NCBI GenBank assembly: GCA_030762895.1
Contig: CM061065.1
Coordinates: 78,749,607 to 78,813,606, forward strand
Length of the DNA: 64,000 nucleotides
Origin: Sophora flavescens
Taxonomy: Eukaryota; Streptophyta; Magnoliopsida; Fabales; Fabaceae
Reading direction: 5' to 3'
Positions 11,696-24,600 of this stretch are shown piece after piece. The first letter of the stretch is position 1; every line of letters starts with the position of its first letter. The notes beneath the pieces were generated by a model. That model did no database searches and was not told where the DNA came from. It saw nothing but the letters and a program-made list of their open reading frames with translations. The position numbers and the translations under genes are program-made.

Positions 11696-13877
11696 TTGAT
11701 TTCTGATTTTTCATCCGTGGATACTTCATTCGAGGTATCCCAGAATGCCTCTTCTGGGGTTCAGATCGTAGAGCCCGAAATCAGTCTGATTGGGGGCTCT
11801 CCTCATCCTTCTCCATCTTCCTCTCGTGGTGGCGGCGGTGCTAATGGTGCCTCCTCCTCCTCTGATGAGAGTAGCTCCGGTGCTCCTAATGCCATACCCA
11901 TCTCCAAGCACCGTAAGCGTACCAATAGGATGCCTAGAGTCCCATACCCAGATATCACTATACCTGGGTATTTCTGGGTAAGGCCGGATGCGGGAGCATT
12001 TCATTCAAACTTTAGGGATTCTGAATCCCTCTTGTCCATGAAAAACAAAGTTTCTTCTTCTAGTGGCACTGTAGAGTGTTTGCCGTGTTCTGAGAGTGAA
12101 CACGTCTTCCTTCATGCTGCTCCAGATCAACCTTTTTTCACATACGTATATAAAACCATGTTTGAGTAGATTGGAGTTACCTTGCCGTTTACCCAATTTG
12201 AGTGTGATGTTTTGAAGATTATGAATGTTGCCCCAACTCAACTCCACCCAAACAGCTGGGCCTTTTTAAAGGCTTTACAAATTCTTTGCGGGCAGATAGG
12301 AATGGTGGCTACTGCTCCTATATTCCTCTACTTTTATAAAGTCAGGTTTGGAGATCGGGTTGGCTGTATCTCCCTTAGTGGGGTTGAGCGGGGAGGAATC
12401 ATTGGACTCTACAAGAGTTCATACAAAATTTTCAAGTCGGACTTCTTCAAAGTCCGACCTACCTTCGGGAATGAGTCCCTATTTTATGACTCGGATGGAA
12501 TCTCCAAATTCCCTCTTTACTGGCAACCCATCCCACTAAGTTTTCTAGCTATGACGTTGGCTGCATGACAGCCCAAGAAAGAACCGATGTTGAGCTCCTC
12601 AAGCTCTATCCTCGGCCTTTGCCTTGTGGGAAACTTTTATTGCTTCCTAAATCATCAACTCGACAAGCCGATTTCGATTGTAAGTAGCTTTTTAGTGGGT
12701 ATTTTACTTACCTTGCAGCATACTTGTATCTGACCGATTTCCCTTTTCAGTGATAATGGGGAAGTTCAATTATAAATATTTGATGAAGAAGTCGGCTAAC
12801 CAAGCTGCTGGTGGGTCATTTCCGGTTGTCGAAGCTAAGGGGAAGAAGAAGAAGATTACTGATGCTGCCAACGCGAACACACGCCTCTCCAAAAGGACTC
12901 GGGAAGATTTTCAGTCCGAGGTTCCAGGGAGAAGTCCTTCACCCCTACTGGTTGTTGAATAAATTCCCGCCGTCGAGAGGAGGTTAGGCAAGGTTCCTGT
13001 GGTGGCCGATCTTACTTCGGTTACCAAATGGTACAACGGAAGTTGCAACCCGGGCTTCAGCTCTTTTTGGGGTAGTGAGTTTAACCCCTGTTCGCTCATT
13101 GACGGCCAGGTGCTCAAACCTGCTGATGCCCGTCTTTTGCTGGAGCAAGGGCCTGGTGAAAGCATGGAGGCTGGTGCTGCCTATGCTCTTCGGATAGCTT
13201 CGATTACCCGCTTCTGGAGCCACCAGTTCTCAGAGAACGTCAAGAAGATGGAGGTGATGAAGGACGATGCCGCCCGTGTCCTGAAAGTGAGGGATAAGTT
13301 GGCTCAAGCTATGGTCAAGTGTGATGAGCAAGCTCGGGTTATCGGCCAGCTGAAGGCCCAAAAGGCGGAGCTGGAAAAAGGCAAGACCGTCCTTCTGGCC
13401 GAGCTGGATCTAGAAAAAGCCGAACGGCTTAATCTTCAGAAGGTCATAGAGGGACTCAAAGCCGAGAAGGAATCCAGTCTTGAGCTGCGGAAGTCGTTAG
13501 AGGCCGAGAAGGAGGTCAATCTCAGGCTCCGATCTGATTTGGCTGAAGCCGAGGCTTCCATTATGAAGGAGCACGTTAATGGCTTCTCCCGAGCTGTGAA
13601 GCAGCTTCAGCGTTTCAACCCGAATGCTGACTTCTCCCGTGCTGACGTGGACAAGGATTTTAACAGAGATGGAATCCTAGTTCCGTTTTCCGAGCTGGAG
13701 GATGAGACAGAGGCAACTCAAGAAGAGGAGGCTGGAGGACAAGCTGTCGAAGAGGAAGCCGATGGTGAAGGGGGAATGGGCTTACTCGACCAATCTTCTC
13801 CTATTCCTCCGAATGCCGAGAATGAGCCCAACTCTATTCCTGTTGAAATTGTTGCTCATGGGGATGCCCATGAGTAG
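11696..13877 (+). pseudogene. Transposase_28-type gag-like protein with one 71-nt intron, broken
   Basis: The frame starts at 11696 with a Ser/Gly-rich N-terminus. TAG at 12170 interrupts it, then the domain listed for plant genomes as 'putative gypsy type transposon' follows (LPFTQFECDVLKIMNVAPTQ, then LHPNSWAFLKALQILCG). A one-base shift near 12564 leads into TAQERTDVELLKLYPRPLPC. A GT-AG intron fits at 12680-12750 (donor GTAAGTAG, acceptor CCCTTTTCAG), joining FD to LIMGKFNYKYLMKK in frame. A TAA at 12960-12962 is the last break. The C-terminal part (about 13200-13600) is a Lys/Glu/Leu-rich predicted coiled coil, followed by an acidic tail ending at 13877. Codon use is more GC-rich than in the neighbours. 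The role is probably gag-like; that is inference. Confidence 0.7.
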
Positions 13878-14099
13878 CCTAAGAAAAAGTTCCCAGGGCA
13901 ATGCTCTTTTATTTTGGACTCTTATGTACTATGGGCTTTGCCCCTTCTTATTAATGGAATCACGTGCTAGCTTACGTGTTACTTTTTACTTAGCAAATGC
14001 TTGTAACTATTTCTCTAAGTTAGTGCTCATTTTTTATAGTTTAATTTTAGCGTGTTACGCGATTTACTCAAATATTTGGAACTCGAAATACCTATAGGT

Positions 14100-14990
14100 T
14101 CATACTTACCTTCTTAGGTATTGGTTGCCTTTTTAGGTTGTAGCCATTCGACCTTGGTTTGGTCGATCTCGGCTCAGATTACCTCTTCAGGTTTTTAGTT
14201 GTTGTTTACCTTTATAGGCTCGGCATTTCGACCTCAACTCGGTCGATTTTAGCTCGGTCAGCCTCTTTAGGTTTTTAGTGGTTGTTTACCTTTATAGGCT
14301 CGGCATTTCGACCTCAACTCGGTCGATTTTAGCTCGGTCAGCCTCTTTAGGTTTTTAGTTGTTGTTTACCTTTATAGGCTCTGCACTTCAACCTCAATTC
14401 GATCGATTTTAGCTCAGTCACCTTTTTAGGCTTTTGCCTCTTTAGGTTCGGCGTTTCGACAACAGCTCGGTCGATTTTAGCTCGGTCACCTTTTTAGGCT
14501 ATTGCCTCTTTAGGTTCGATGTTTCGACAACAACTCGGTCGATTTTAGCTCGGTCACCTTTTTAGGCTATTGCCTCTTTAGGTTCGGCGTTTCGACAACA
14601 GCTCGGTCGATTTTAGCTTGGTCACCTTTTTAGGCTTTTGCCTCTTTAGGTTCGGCGTTTCGACAACAGCTCGGTCGATTTTAGCTCGATCACCTTTTTA
14701 GGCTATTGCCTCTTTAGGTTCGGCGTTTCGACAACAGCTCGGTCGATTTTAGCTCGGTCACCATTTTAAGCTATTGCCTCTTTAGGTTCGGCATTTCGAC
14801 AACAGCTCGGTCGATTTTAGCTCGGTCACCTTTTTAGGCTATTGCCTCTTTAGATTCGGCGTTTCGACAACAGCTTGATCGATTTTAGCTCGATCACCTT
14901 TTTAGGCTTTTGCCTCTTTAGGTTCGGCGTTTGGACAGTAGCTCGGTCGATTTTAGCTCGGTCACCTTTTTAGGCTATTTGTCTTTTTGT
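14100..14990. repeat. Tandem array (three ~80-bp units, then ~eight 68-bp units) in the LARD
   Basis: Units carry GCTCGGTCGATTTTAGCTCG, CACCTTTTTAGGCT and TTGCCTCTTTAGGTTCG. From 14441 the period is 68 bases (14441, 14509, 14577 and on). The first three units are longer and hold TAGTTGTTGTTTACCTTTATAGG. There is no coding potential. The array lies just behind the gag-like stop. Confidence 0.85.
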
Positions 14991-15449
14991 GAGTTAGTAT
15001 GGTGTTTGAGTGCTCGAGCTGATGGAACCTTATTTTCCAAGGGAGATGTTCTCCCCACACTGTTCCATTTAAATGGAGCTTGAGCTCGATCTCTATGATT
15101 TTTATAGAGGGAGTCTAACTAGGCCTCTATGGTTTTAATTTGAGGAGCTTCGACTCGTCTTCCTCTTAGTCAAATTTTGAGAGGGAGTTTTGGCTCGACC
15201 TTTCGGGAGCCGGAGCTGAACTGTGAGTTTTTAAGGGAGCAAAGCTCGACCTGTGAGTTTTGAGGAAGGTGAAGCCCGACCTTGTGGAAAGGGAAGCACG
15301 AAGCTTCGACCTGTTATTTTCCAGGGAGCCAGAGCTCAACCACTTTGTAGTCGCAAATTTTGTGACTTTGGGAGTGGTATCATCCGAACATCTCTTTGCT
15401 CAAATATATAAATAATATGATATTTTGCTACATAACACAACATTAAAGG
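14991..15449 (+). other. LARD internal non-coding sequence before the nested insertion
   Basis: No gene. Loose repeats of GAGCTCGACCT-like sequence continue. The last five bases (15445-15449, AAAGG) are the target-site duplication of the nested Tekay tandem. Confidence 0.6.
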
Positions 15450-16710
15450 TGAGACACCCCGCTCTGCCTCATTGTATTATTAAATTAGAACATTATTATT
15501 TATTTACTTAATCCCGCGCTTATCGTTGAAAATACGTAAAAATTAAAACTTAATTAATAATCATATAACTTCTACAAAAATAAAACACACCAAAACTATA
15601 TTACATAAATACACACATAAGTATCCTTTATTTTACACAACACTGTTTAGGGTATCCTCTCAGCGGAATCCCACACAGGTACTTATGTATACAAATTGCT
15701 TATAACTAACGGAAAACAAAACATCCTATGTGACTCACTGACCCTAAACTTACTACGCTACGTTATTAGGATCAGTAAGTTGTTCTTCAGTGTCAACTTC
15801 GTACGGAACGTCATTCAACTCCTCAACAGCCTCCGTCTCGTATGGGGTTCCATCCATATCCTCAGTAACATAGTCGTCCATCTGGTCTTCTAACGTAACA
15901 GGGTAAACAAACACCAAAATACAGGAATAGGGAGATAAGAAACAATTCTATCATCATAAGTGGAAAAGATTCATAGCATATAATACAATAATAGTCACAA
16001 ACATGCATCACTCACAATCTACAATCATCCATATTTCATAACATCATCCTCTACCCTCCAACTCATGCAACTAAACCTTTATGCTGACGTGGCCACTGCT
16101 AATCCTGTCACACATCCCTCGTTAGGAATGTTAGTCAGTCGTCCAAGTGACACGTTCCCAACACCGGTGCACATTCTCATCCATGGTGAGAATGCTCATG
16201 CAAAGCAATGACACTATAGATGCACAGTACTGTCGGTGCACACCCTGATTTTCTCTCTCAACTCTGTCAAGGGTGCTCATGCATAGCAATGACACTATAG
16301 TTGCACAACTTAAATTCTAATTTGGAACGGCCCACGAGAACTTCAGACCTCGTGTATCTCAAATACACGGTTATGAACAACAATGCAACATATGATTCTC
16401 ACTGACTTTTATCAATAACAACCTAGTACCTCAAGCTTTTCCTCACAACCTCCACTTACGTTCTATATCACATCACTTCTATAAAATAATAGCGAGGCAC
16501 CTCTAATTCATATTCAAAACTCTCACCCAAACAAAATACCTCCGAGCAATATATATCTTTCCTTAAAATCATCTAAACATAGTATTAAACCCAGGCAGAT
16601 CATGCATAACACATTAATCAACAGAATATTCAAACATCTCAATATCCTATAAGGCGATTTATCACAACCAACTCATAATAGTCCAATCAAATAAATAACA
16701 AAGTCAGACT

Positions 16711-16751
16711 CTGTCACGTCCTGGCCGTGATAGCCATCACGGCCGTGACAG
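16711..16751. repeat. CACGGCC/GGCCGTG inverted motif in LTR A
   Basis: CTGTCACG at the left end and CGTGACAG at the right end form an inverted repeat, with a second internal pair (GGCCGTGATAGC, GCCATCACGGCC). The same 41-base unit is at 22884-22924 (LTR B) and 29211-29251 (LTR C). It lies in the transcribed part of the LTR. Confidence 0.8.
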
Positions 16752-18063
16752 ACAACAAACATCCTCAATATCATAAATATTCAAACACCACAATAATACG
16801 TCACATGCAGAAGGAATACCTCAACCAGCGGTCACAAACAGTCAAAAGTAAATAATTCAGACATCCTCAAATATGAATAATTAACCTAAGGCGATAAACC
16901 TACAATTCCCAAATCGTCATTGGTATTACGGAAAAGTTTCCAATACGATTTTGGTATTGTCGATTACTCGACCACTAGTAGGGTTTAGGTCGCCCTACAC
17001 CATTATTACAAATTATATACTAATCGGTTCCGACGATGGAATGGTTCTTTCTCCTACCTGAGCTAGCACTGAAATCTTGAACTCGATGTTCCTCGCTATC
17101 ACACCACAGCTTAATAGTTTCACCTTGAACCAAACAACATAACTATAATTAATCAAATAACAACCATCTACGACACTTTAGGGCTAGGTTCGGCCAAATC
17201 TTAGAAAATATGTTTAGGGTTATCTTCTTAATGCCATCTTTTGGATCCTAATTACTAGAGTCTTAACTAACATATATTACTTAATACAAGACTAAAATTT
17301 GAAACAAAATCCTCTAACCTATAGGGTTAGGGTTTCGACCAGATCAAGATCATATAGGTTGAAAATTTTTTTGCTCACACACTCTTAGATAATGAAAGTA
17401 GATGACATAACGAGATCATATAAATTGGTTTCACATTTTTATGATTTTTCTACAATTTTCTAGAATTATTACAAGTTCTAGATCTAGAAATGGAAATTTA
17501 GGAAAACTTGATGATCATGGCTTGATCTTACAAAATAAGTGAAGGAGAAGACTTAGATGATTAAGGAGAAGAGCTTTTTACCTCTTGAAGATTGAAGAAA
17601 TGAAGAAAATGATCAACCTTCACTAAGTTGAAAACTGGACAGCTTGAGGGTGTGATGGTATTGTGTGTGTATCTCACAATATACTCATCCAAAAATCACG
17701 AACTTTGGCTTGATAGAAATATAAGAAGAAATGGAACCACTTTGGTGTTGAAGGTTTCATTTGGTTCGGATCATAACAGGGGTGAAAAGGGCCTTCTTTC
17801 GGCTGTTTCGTGGGTTGCTGAGAATTCTGGGCAGTTTCGGTATTTTGATCCTATCTCCCAATCCACTTATCCGTTTTTTATGATCTTTAGCTTTTTGGAA
17901 ATAATAGAGATAGATAAACAACTATTATGTTGAGAGTTTTCCGAGTTTCAGAAAGGAAGAGGGTCATATGTTTGGTGGGGATTCGGTGTTCTTATGGTTT
18001 TGTAACTTAGTGGGTGAGGAAGATGAAGGGAATGAAGAAGATGAGTGAAATGGTGAGGGAGGG

Positions 18064-18072
18064 TATTTATAG
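18064..18072 (-). promoter_or_regulatory. TATA box, LTR A
   Basis: Minus-strand CTATAAATA within CCCCTATAAATACCCTCCC; the sequence is the same at 24238-24246 and 30571-30579. Start of transcription is expected about 30 bases on, near 18035. Confidence 0.6.
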
Positions 18073-19198
18073 GGGTTGGTTGCGCCACTTTAGAAGGATC
18101 TAGTAGGAATGAGTTGGCTTGTTCAAAGGATTAAGGTGCAAATAATTCCTAGGGACCATTTTGCAAAGATTCCAAAAGTATAAGGACTATTTTGCAAATT
18201 TCCAATAAATTGAAATGATGACCATGTGCCACATTAAATGTGGTCTCATCTTGACTTATCTTGGCAGATTTTTCATGAGATATTTGGAGAAGAACCTAGA
18301 ATGTTGGAGAACATTTGAGAAGATAGTAGAATGGTGTAGAATCTTGGAGAAAAATGTAGAACAATGTGGAAAGTTCTAGAATAATCTTGGCTCATCCAAG
18401 ATGAGGGCAGCACCTACTCCATATTGGGCTTGCGCATGGGCCATAAAATTTTGGGCTTGGATTCATTTATGTGGGGCCCACTAAAATGCTTAAGGCTTAA
18501 CATGACATAGGACACTTATATGATTTCTAATGGGCTTTATGGAATTAATCCATGGACAAGGAATTTGGGTTTGATTGCCACGGTCCATTAATGGATTTGG
18601 AACAAAGATTCTGGCCCAATTCACTTGAAAAAAACTTAGAAACTAACTTAGGGACCAAAGTGTAATTAATAGAAAGTTCAAGGACTTAAGCGTAAAATTC
18701 ATAAATTGCCACTTTAACTTGTAGAATATTCTAGACTTAAAAGTGTGACTCATCCCCATGAATCATCATGTATGACTCGTTATCCCGATCTCTTGACGGG
18801 TCTCTGTAGTTCCGTTTTCGACTCCGTCGGTTTCCTGATTAGGGTTTTACGCCTGCGTAAAAGCGTAATATTTCGTTTTCTACTGAAAATTTTCAGACTA
18901 ACCAAACTCGTTGGAAATATGATTTAAATATAAACCATTTCGTTCACGAGTCAAAATTAGGTTTTCTGCTCAGTAAAATTATACTGTCAGTGAAAACGCA
19001 GACCGATTTCCGTCCGAATAAAATTTTATCCTAAGCTTCTACCCTAAGATAGAGTATGAATATGATTTTTATTTCATAAAAATCAATCACAATGAACTCG
19101 GATAAAAATATAAATGAATACCTTTATACCGGTTAATACAGTGAAAATATTTTTATTGAAAAAAATAAAAATCGGAAAATAAAAAGTAGGGTGTTACA

Positions 19199-20282
19199 TT
19201 ACTACCCCTCTTAGAAAAAAATTCCGTCCTCAGAATTTCTTAACTCAAAACTAGTGTCCTTAACATTTTACCTTGATCAATCATCCTTGAAGGACATAAT
19301 TAAAACTTAATCTTTTCTTTCTTCTTACTACTGATCCACTAGAGAACATTATTTCTAACTCCCACAATTAACACCGCAATCAATTCCAACATCTAACTTC
19401 TATCATTACCCGAAATTAACACCACAATCAATACTACCCTAACTTCCTACTTCATGTATCCAATCACAGTCTTAGTTCCTTAGAATGTATTTTACTATTC
19501 TAAATTATATCAAAATCATACATCTCAACCTCAAAAGAACATCATTGCACCTCCTAATGCAACTAAAACCAAAGAAATTATTTTTCCTGTTCATATTCAA
19601 CTTTGGTAATACCATCAATCTTAACTATGAGCATTCAATCGTTGCCTTAGGATTCTCTTAGTAATACTATGCCTCGATCAACTTTTGACTTATAATAATG
19701 GTCTCACTGACTGATACTGATCTTAATCTTATCAGTCGTATCTATATCTCAAAACTCCAATCACTTCCTATTTATCCTACTATGGGGAAACAATACTTAG
19801 GTACTATACCTAGATTATGTTGTTCAATCAAGTCTTTATTGCAATCCATAACCATCAGAGCCTAAGGTGAAATCCTAACTCACCATTTAAACAAGAACAA
19901 CATATCATTATAACCATTATCTCAAAAATAAAAGGCTACAAAGCTTCAACCAAATGAATCCTATACTAGATAAGCTCCAAACTAATTCGTTATCTCTTTA
20001 TTATTTTCAAGGACTACCCATACTATCCAAATATATCAAGCACTTAAGATAAAGTTCCCTTAATACCAATTATCCCACAACAATCTATACTTTCACTGTA
20101 CTTGATTTTAAACAAGCAGGAAAACCACAACCGACTAACTAACAAAACTTACGGATTTCCGTCGCCATCTTCAGACTTTCCCACCAAGAACACGATTTCC
20201 ACTTCCGTAAGATCATCGACAAGTGTTTACAATAAATGTCATATTCTTAACAACTATATGACACTGATGTCAAACACATACC
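19199..20282 (-). other. Internal 1, 3' part: purine tract and sequence replacing pol
   Basis: Next to LTR A the minus strand reads TAAGAGGGGTAGTAA, the polypurine tract. The remaining 1.07 kb shows no readable pol domain. Compared with internal 2 it lacks about 160 bases at position 19250. It is AT-rich and I recognise nothing else in it. Confidence 0.6.
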
Positions 20283-21392
20283 TTATATGAGATCTGCAGA
20301 GTGAGAAGGTTCAACTCCCCTCACTGTAAACACTCTCCCAGTGACCCATTGTCCGCAATATCTAGCTATATGACCAGGTTTTCCACAGTGGAAACAACTA
20401 GGTTTCTCCTTGCAATTTCTAACATGATGAGGTCCTCCGCATCTGAAGCAAGCATAGACTTGTTGTTGTTGATCCAATCTAACCACTAGTGTTGGTGCAG
20501 CTGTCTGCACTGGTTTAGTATATGGTCCCCTTCTCCATTGAGAAACACTCTCTACCCTCCTTGGAGAACCTGATCGATTAGGGCCTCCACTTCTTGGTTG
20601 TTTCAGCTCAGCATCTTGCCTCCGGTCTCTGCTTTCTATAGCACTGCAACTATCAACCAACTCCGAAAAAAAACACTGAATATCTAAATACACTACAGCT
20701 CTTCGCAGCTCATGTCGTAATCCTTCTTCAAACCTTCTACACCGCCAATCCTCATCTGGGAATCTCTGACAGAATTCTGAAAACTTAATCAGAGCCTCAA
20801 AGCGTGATGCATAATCACCTATAGTCATGTTTCCATGTCAGAGACTAATAAACTCCCTCTCCTGCGCACGTCGGACTACATGCGGAAAATACTTCTGGAA
20901 GAAGCATTCAGTAAACAACTGCCAGTAGATAATCCTACCCTCTGACTCCATTAATCTTATCCTACCTCTCCACCAAGACTCTGCTTCTCCAGTTAACATG
21001 TATGCAACATAAGTCACTTTACTCTCCTCCATCCAGCGCATGGTGTCAAATATCTTCTCTATCTCTTGTACCCACCATTCTGCCTTCTCTGGGTCATAGT
21101 CCCCTCGGAACTGTGGTGGCTTCCCTTTCAGGAAAGTAATCAATTCTGCCTCTTCAGCTTCAATGGCTGTTATTTGATTCTGTAGTTCCTGCTTCTCTTT
21201 GTTTATTTGCAGCATCTCCGCATTCTGCTGTGGTTGTAATAACAAGGCAGCAACTATCGTTTCCATGATATTGGGAGTCGCAGATGACTCTCCTCCATTT
21301 CCAGTAAGATTAACCTCACCGTTGTCGACTCCAATGGTTCCCTCGAGAGATCTGTCACCACTAATAATCAGACTTCTTCTTCCATGAGCCAT
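20283..21392 (-). pseudogene. Gag with zinc knuckles, internal 1
   Basis: It starts at MAHGRRSLIISGD (21392). The capsid block (KPPQFRGDYDPEKAEWWVQE) and a TYVAYMLTGEAESWW motif lie near 21130-20960. A TGA at 20838 precedes GNMTIGDYASRFEALIKFSE, still in frame reach. Two CCHC knuckles follow (CFRCGGPHHVRNC and CFHCGKPGHIARYC, the last with Tyr where Asp is usual). The frame ends by TAA at 20283 at a point where internal 2 still reads through. It would form capsid-like particles; with no pol here, other elements would have to supply the enzymes. Confidence 0.8.
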
Positions 21393-21605
21393 GATTTTGT
21401 AAAAGAAATCATCATATCTCATCAGTATGACATATAACACTACATAGACAGGTATATAAATACCATATGCCATACTAATGCTACTTATCACATCAGGTTC
21501 GGACACACTACCCAACTTCTATGCATAGTTAAAATCCGATGTGCACTCAACTAGACACGGCCAGTAACAACATCCTAGACCTCACAGTCCGATTAGAATC
21601 GAACT

Positions 21606-21617
21606 GCTCTGATACCA
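21606..21617 (-). other. Primer-binding site (initiator Met-tRNA), internal 1
   Basis: Minus-strand TGGTATCAGAGC is a perfect match to the plant Met-tRNA priming consensus, five bases from the end of LTR B. Confidence 0.9.
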
Positions 21618-21622
21618 CCAAA

Positions 21623-24600
21623 TGAGACACCTCGCTATGCCCCATTGTATTATTAAATTAGAACCTTATTATTTATTTACTTAATCGCGTGCTTATCATT
21701 GAAAATACGTAAAAATTAAAACTTAATTAATAATCATATAACTTCTACAAATATAAAACACACCAAAACTATATTACATAAATACACACATAAGTATCCT
21801 TTATTTTACACAACACTGTTTACGGTATCCTCTTAGCGGATTCCCACACAGGTACTTATGCATACAACTTGCTTATAACTAACGGAAAACAAAACATCTT
21901 ATGTGACTCACTGGCCCTAAACTTACTACGCTACGTTATTAGGATCAGTAAGTTGTTCTTCAGTGTCAACTTCATACGGAACGTCATTCAACTCCTCAAC
22001 AGCCTCCGTCTCGTATAGGGTTCCATCCATATCCTCAGTAACATAGTCGTCCATCTGGTCTTCTAACGTAACAGGGTAAACATACACCAAAATACATGAA
22101 TAGGGAGATAAGAAACAGTTCTATCATCATAAGTGGAAAAGATTCATAGCATATAATACAATAATAGTCACAAACATGCATCACTCACAATCTACAATCA
22201 TCCATATTTCATAACATCATCCTCTACCCTCCGAATCATGCAACTAAACCTTTATGCTGATGTGGCCATTGCTAATCCTGTCACACATCCCTCATTATGA
22301 ATGTTAGTCAGTCGTCCAAGTGACACGTTCCCAACGCCGGTGCACATTCTCATCCATGGTGAGAATGCTCATGCAAAGCAATGACATTATAGCTGCACAG
22401 TACCGTCGGTGCACACCCTGATTTTCTCTCTCATCTCTGTCAAGGGTGCTCATGCATAGCAATGACACTACAGTTGCACAACTTAAATTCTAATTTGGAA
22501 CGGCCCACGAGAACTTCAGACCTCGTGTATCTCAAATACACGGTTATGAACAACAATGCAACATATGATTCTCACTGACTTTTATCAATAACAACCTTGT
22601 ACCTCAAGCTTTTCCTCACAACCTCCACTTACGTTCTATATCACATCACTTCTATAAAATAATAGCGAGGCACCTCTAATTCATATTCAAAACTCTCACC
22701 CAAACAAAATACCTCCGAGCAATATATATCTTTCCTTAAAATCATCTAAACATGGTATTAAACCCAGGCAGATCATGCATAACACATTAATCAACAGAAT
22801 ATTCAAACATCTCAATATCCTATAAGGCGATTTATCACAACCAACTCATAATAGTCCAATCAAATAAATAATAAAGTCAGACTCTGTCACGGCCTGACCG
22901 TGATAGCCATCACGGCCGTGACAGACAACAAACATCCTCAATATCATAAATATTCAAACACCGCAATAATACGTCACATGCAGATGGAATACCTCAACCA
23001 GCGGATCACAAACAGTCAAAAGTAAATAATTCAGACATCCTCAAATATGAATAATTAACCTAAGGCGATAAACCTACAATTCCCAAATCGTCATTGATAT
23101 TACGGAAAAGTTTCCAATACGATTTTGGTATTGTCGATTACTCGACCACTAGTAGGGTTTAGGTCGCCCTACACCATTATTATAAATTATATACTACTTA
23201 TCGGTTCCGACGATGGAATGGTTCTTTCTCCCCCCTGATCTAGCACCGAAATCTTGAACTCGACGTTGCTCTCTATCACACCACAGCTTAATAGTTTCAC
23301 CCTGAACCAAACAACATAACTATAATTAATCAAATAACAACCATCTATGACACTTTAGGGCTAGGTTCGGCCAAGTCTTAGAAAATATGTTTAGGGTTAT
23401 CTTCTTAATGCCATCTTTTGGATCCTAATTACTAGAGTCTTAACTAACATAGATTACTTAATACAAGACTAAAATTTGAAACAAAATCCTCTAACCTTTA
23501 GGGTTAGGGTTTCGGCCAGATCAAGATCATATAGGTTGATAATGTTTTTGCGCACACACTCTTAGATAATGAAAGTATATGACATAACGAGATCATAGAA
23601 ATTGGTTTCACATTTTTATGATTTTTCTACAATTTTCTAGAATTATTACAAGTTCTAGATCTAGAAATGGAAATTTATGAAAAGTTTATGATCATGGCTT
23701 GATATTACAAAATAAGTGAAGGAGAAGAATTAGAATATTAAGGACAAGAGCTTTTTACCTCTTGAAGATTGAAGAAATGAAGAAAATTATCAACCTTCAC
23801 TAAGTTGAAAACTGGACAGCATGAGGGTGTGATGGTATCGTGAGTGTATCTCACAATATACTAATAAAAAAATCACTAAATTTGGCTTGATAGAAAGATA
23901 GGAAGAAATGGAACAACTTTGGTGTTGAAGGTTTCATTTGGTTCGGATCATAAAAGGGGTGAAGAGGGCCTTATTTCTGCTGTTTCGTGGGTTGCTGAGA
24001 ATTCTGGGAAGTTTCGGTATTTTGATCCTATCTCCCAATCCACTTATCCGTTTTTGATTATCTTTAGCTTGTTGGATATAAGAGATAAGGAGGAACAACT
24101 TTTTTGTTGAGAGTTTTCCGAGTTTCAGAAAGGAAGAGGGTCATATGTTTGGTGGGGATTCGATGTTCTTATGGTTTTGTAACTTAGTTGGTGAGGAAGA
24201 TGAAGAGAATGAAGATGAGTGAAATGGTGAGGGAGGGTATTTATAGGGGTTGTTTGCGCCACTTTAGAAGGATCTAGTAGGAATGAGTTGGCTTGTTCAA
24301 AGGATTAAGGTGCAAATAATTCCTAGGGACCATTTTGCAAAGATTCCAAAAGTATAAGGACTATTTTGCAAATTGCCAATAAATTGAAATGATGACCATG
24401 TGCCACATTAAATGTGGTCTCATCTTGACTTATCTTGGCTGATTTTTCATGAGATATTTTGAGAAGAACCTAGAATGTTGGAGAACATTTGAGAAGATAG
24501 TAGAATGGTGTAGAATCTTGGAGAAAAATGTAGAACAATGTGGAAAGTTCTAGAATAATCTTGGCTCATCCAAGATGAGGTCAGCCCCTACTCCATATTG

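Larger units (their letters stand above)
15450..19198 (-). repeat. LTR A of the Tekay tandem (3' end)
   Basis: 3749 bp, from TGTAACACCC at 19198 to GGTGTCTCA at 15450. It carries a TATA box at 18064-18072, so about 2.6 kb of each LTR lies downstream of it. It also carries the hairpin CATTCTCATCCATGGTGAGAATG-like segment near 16165 (8-bp arms) and the CACGGCC palindrome at 16711-16751. No genes; short open frames here are chance. Confidence 0.9.

Noticed and set aside
16150..16320. Short repeated GCAATGACACTATAG segments in the Tekay LTRs, which at first looked like a CRISPR-like array
   Set aside because: Only two units per LTR with unequal spacers, in a plant LTR; not a CRISPR.
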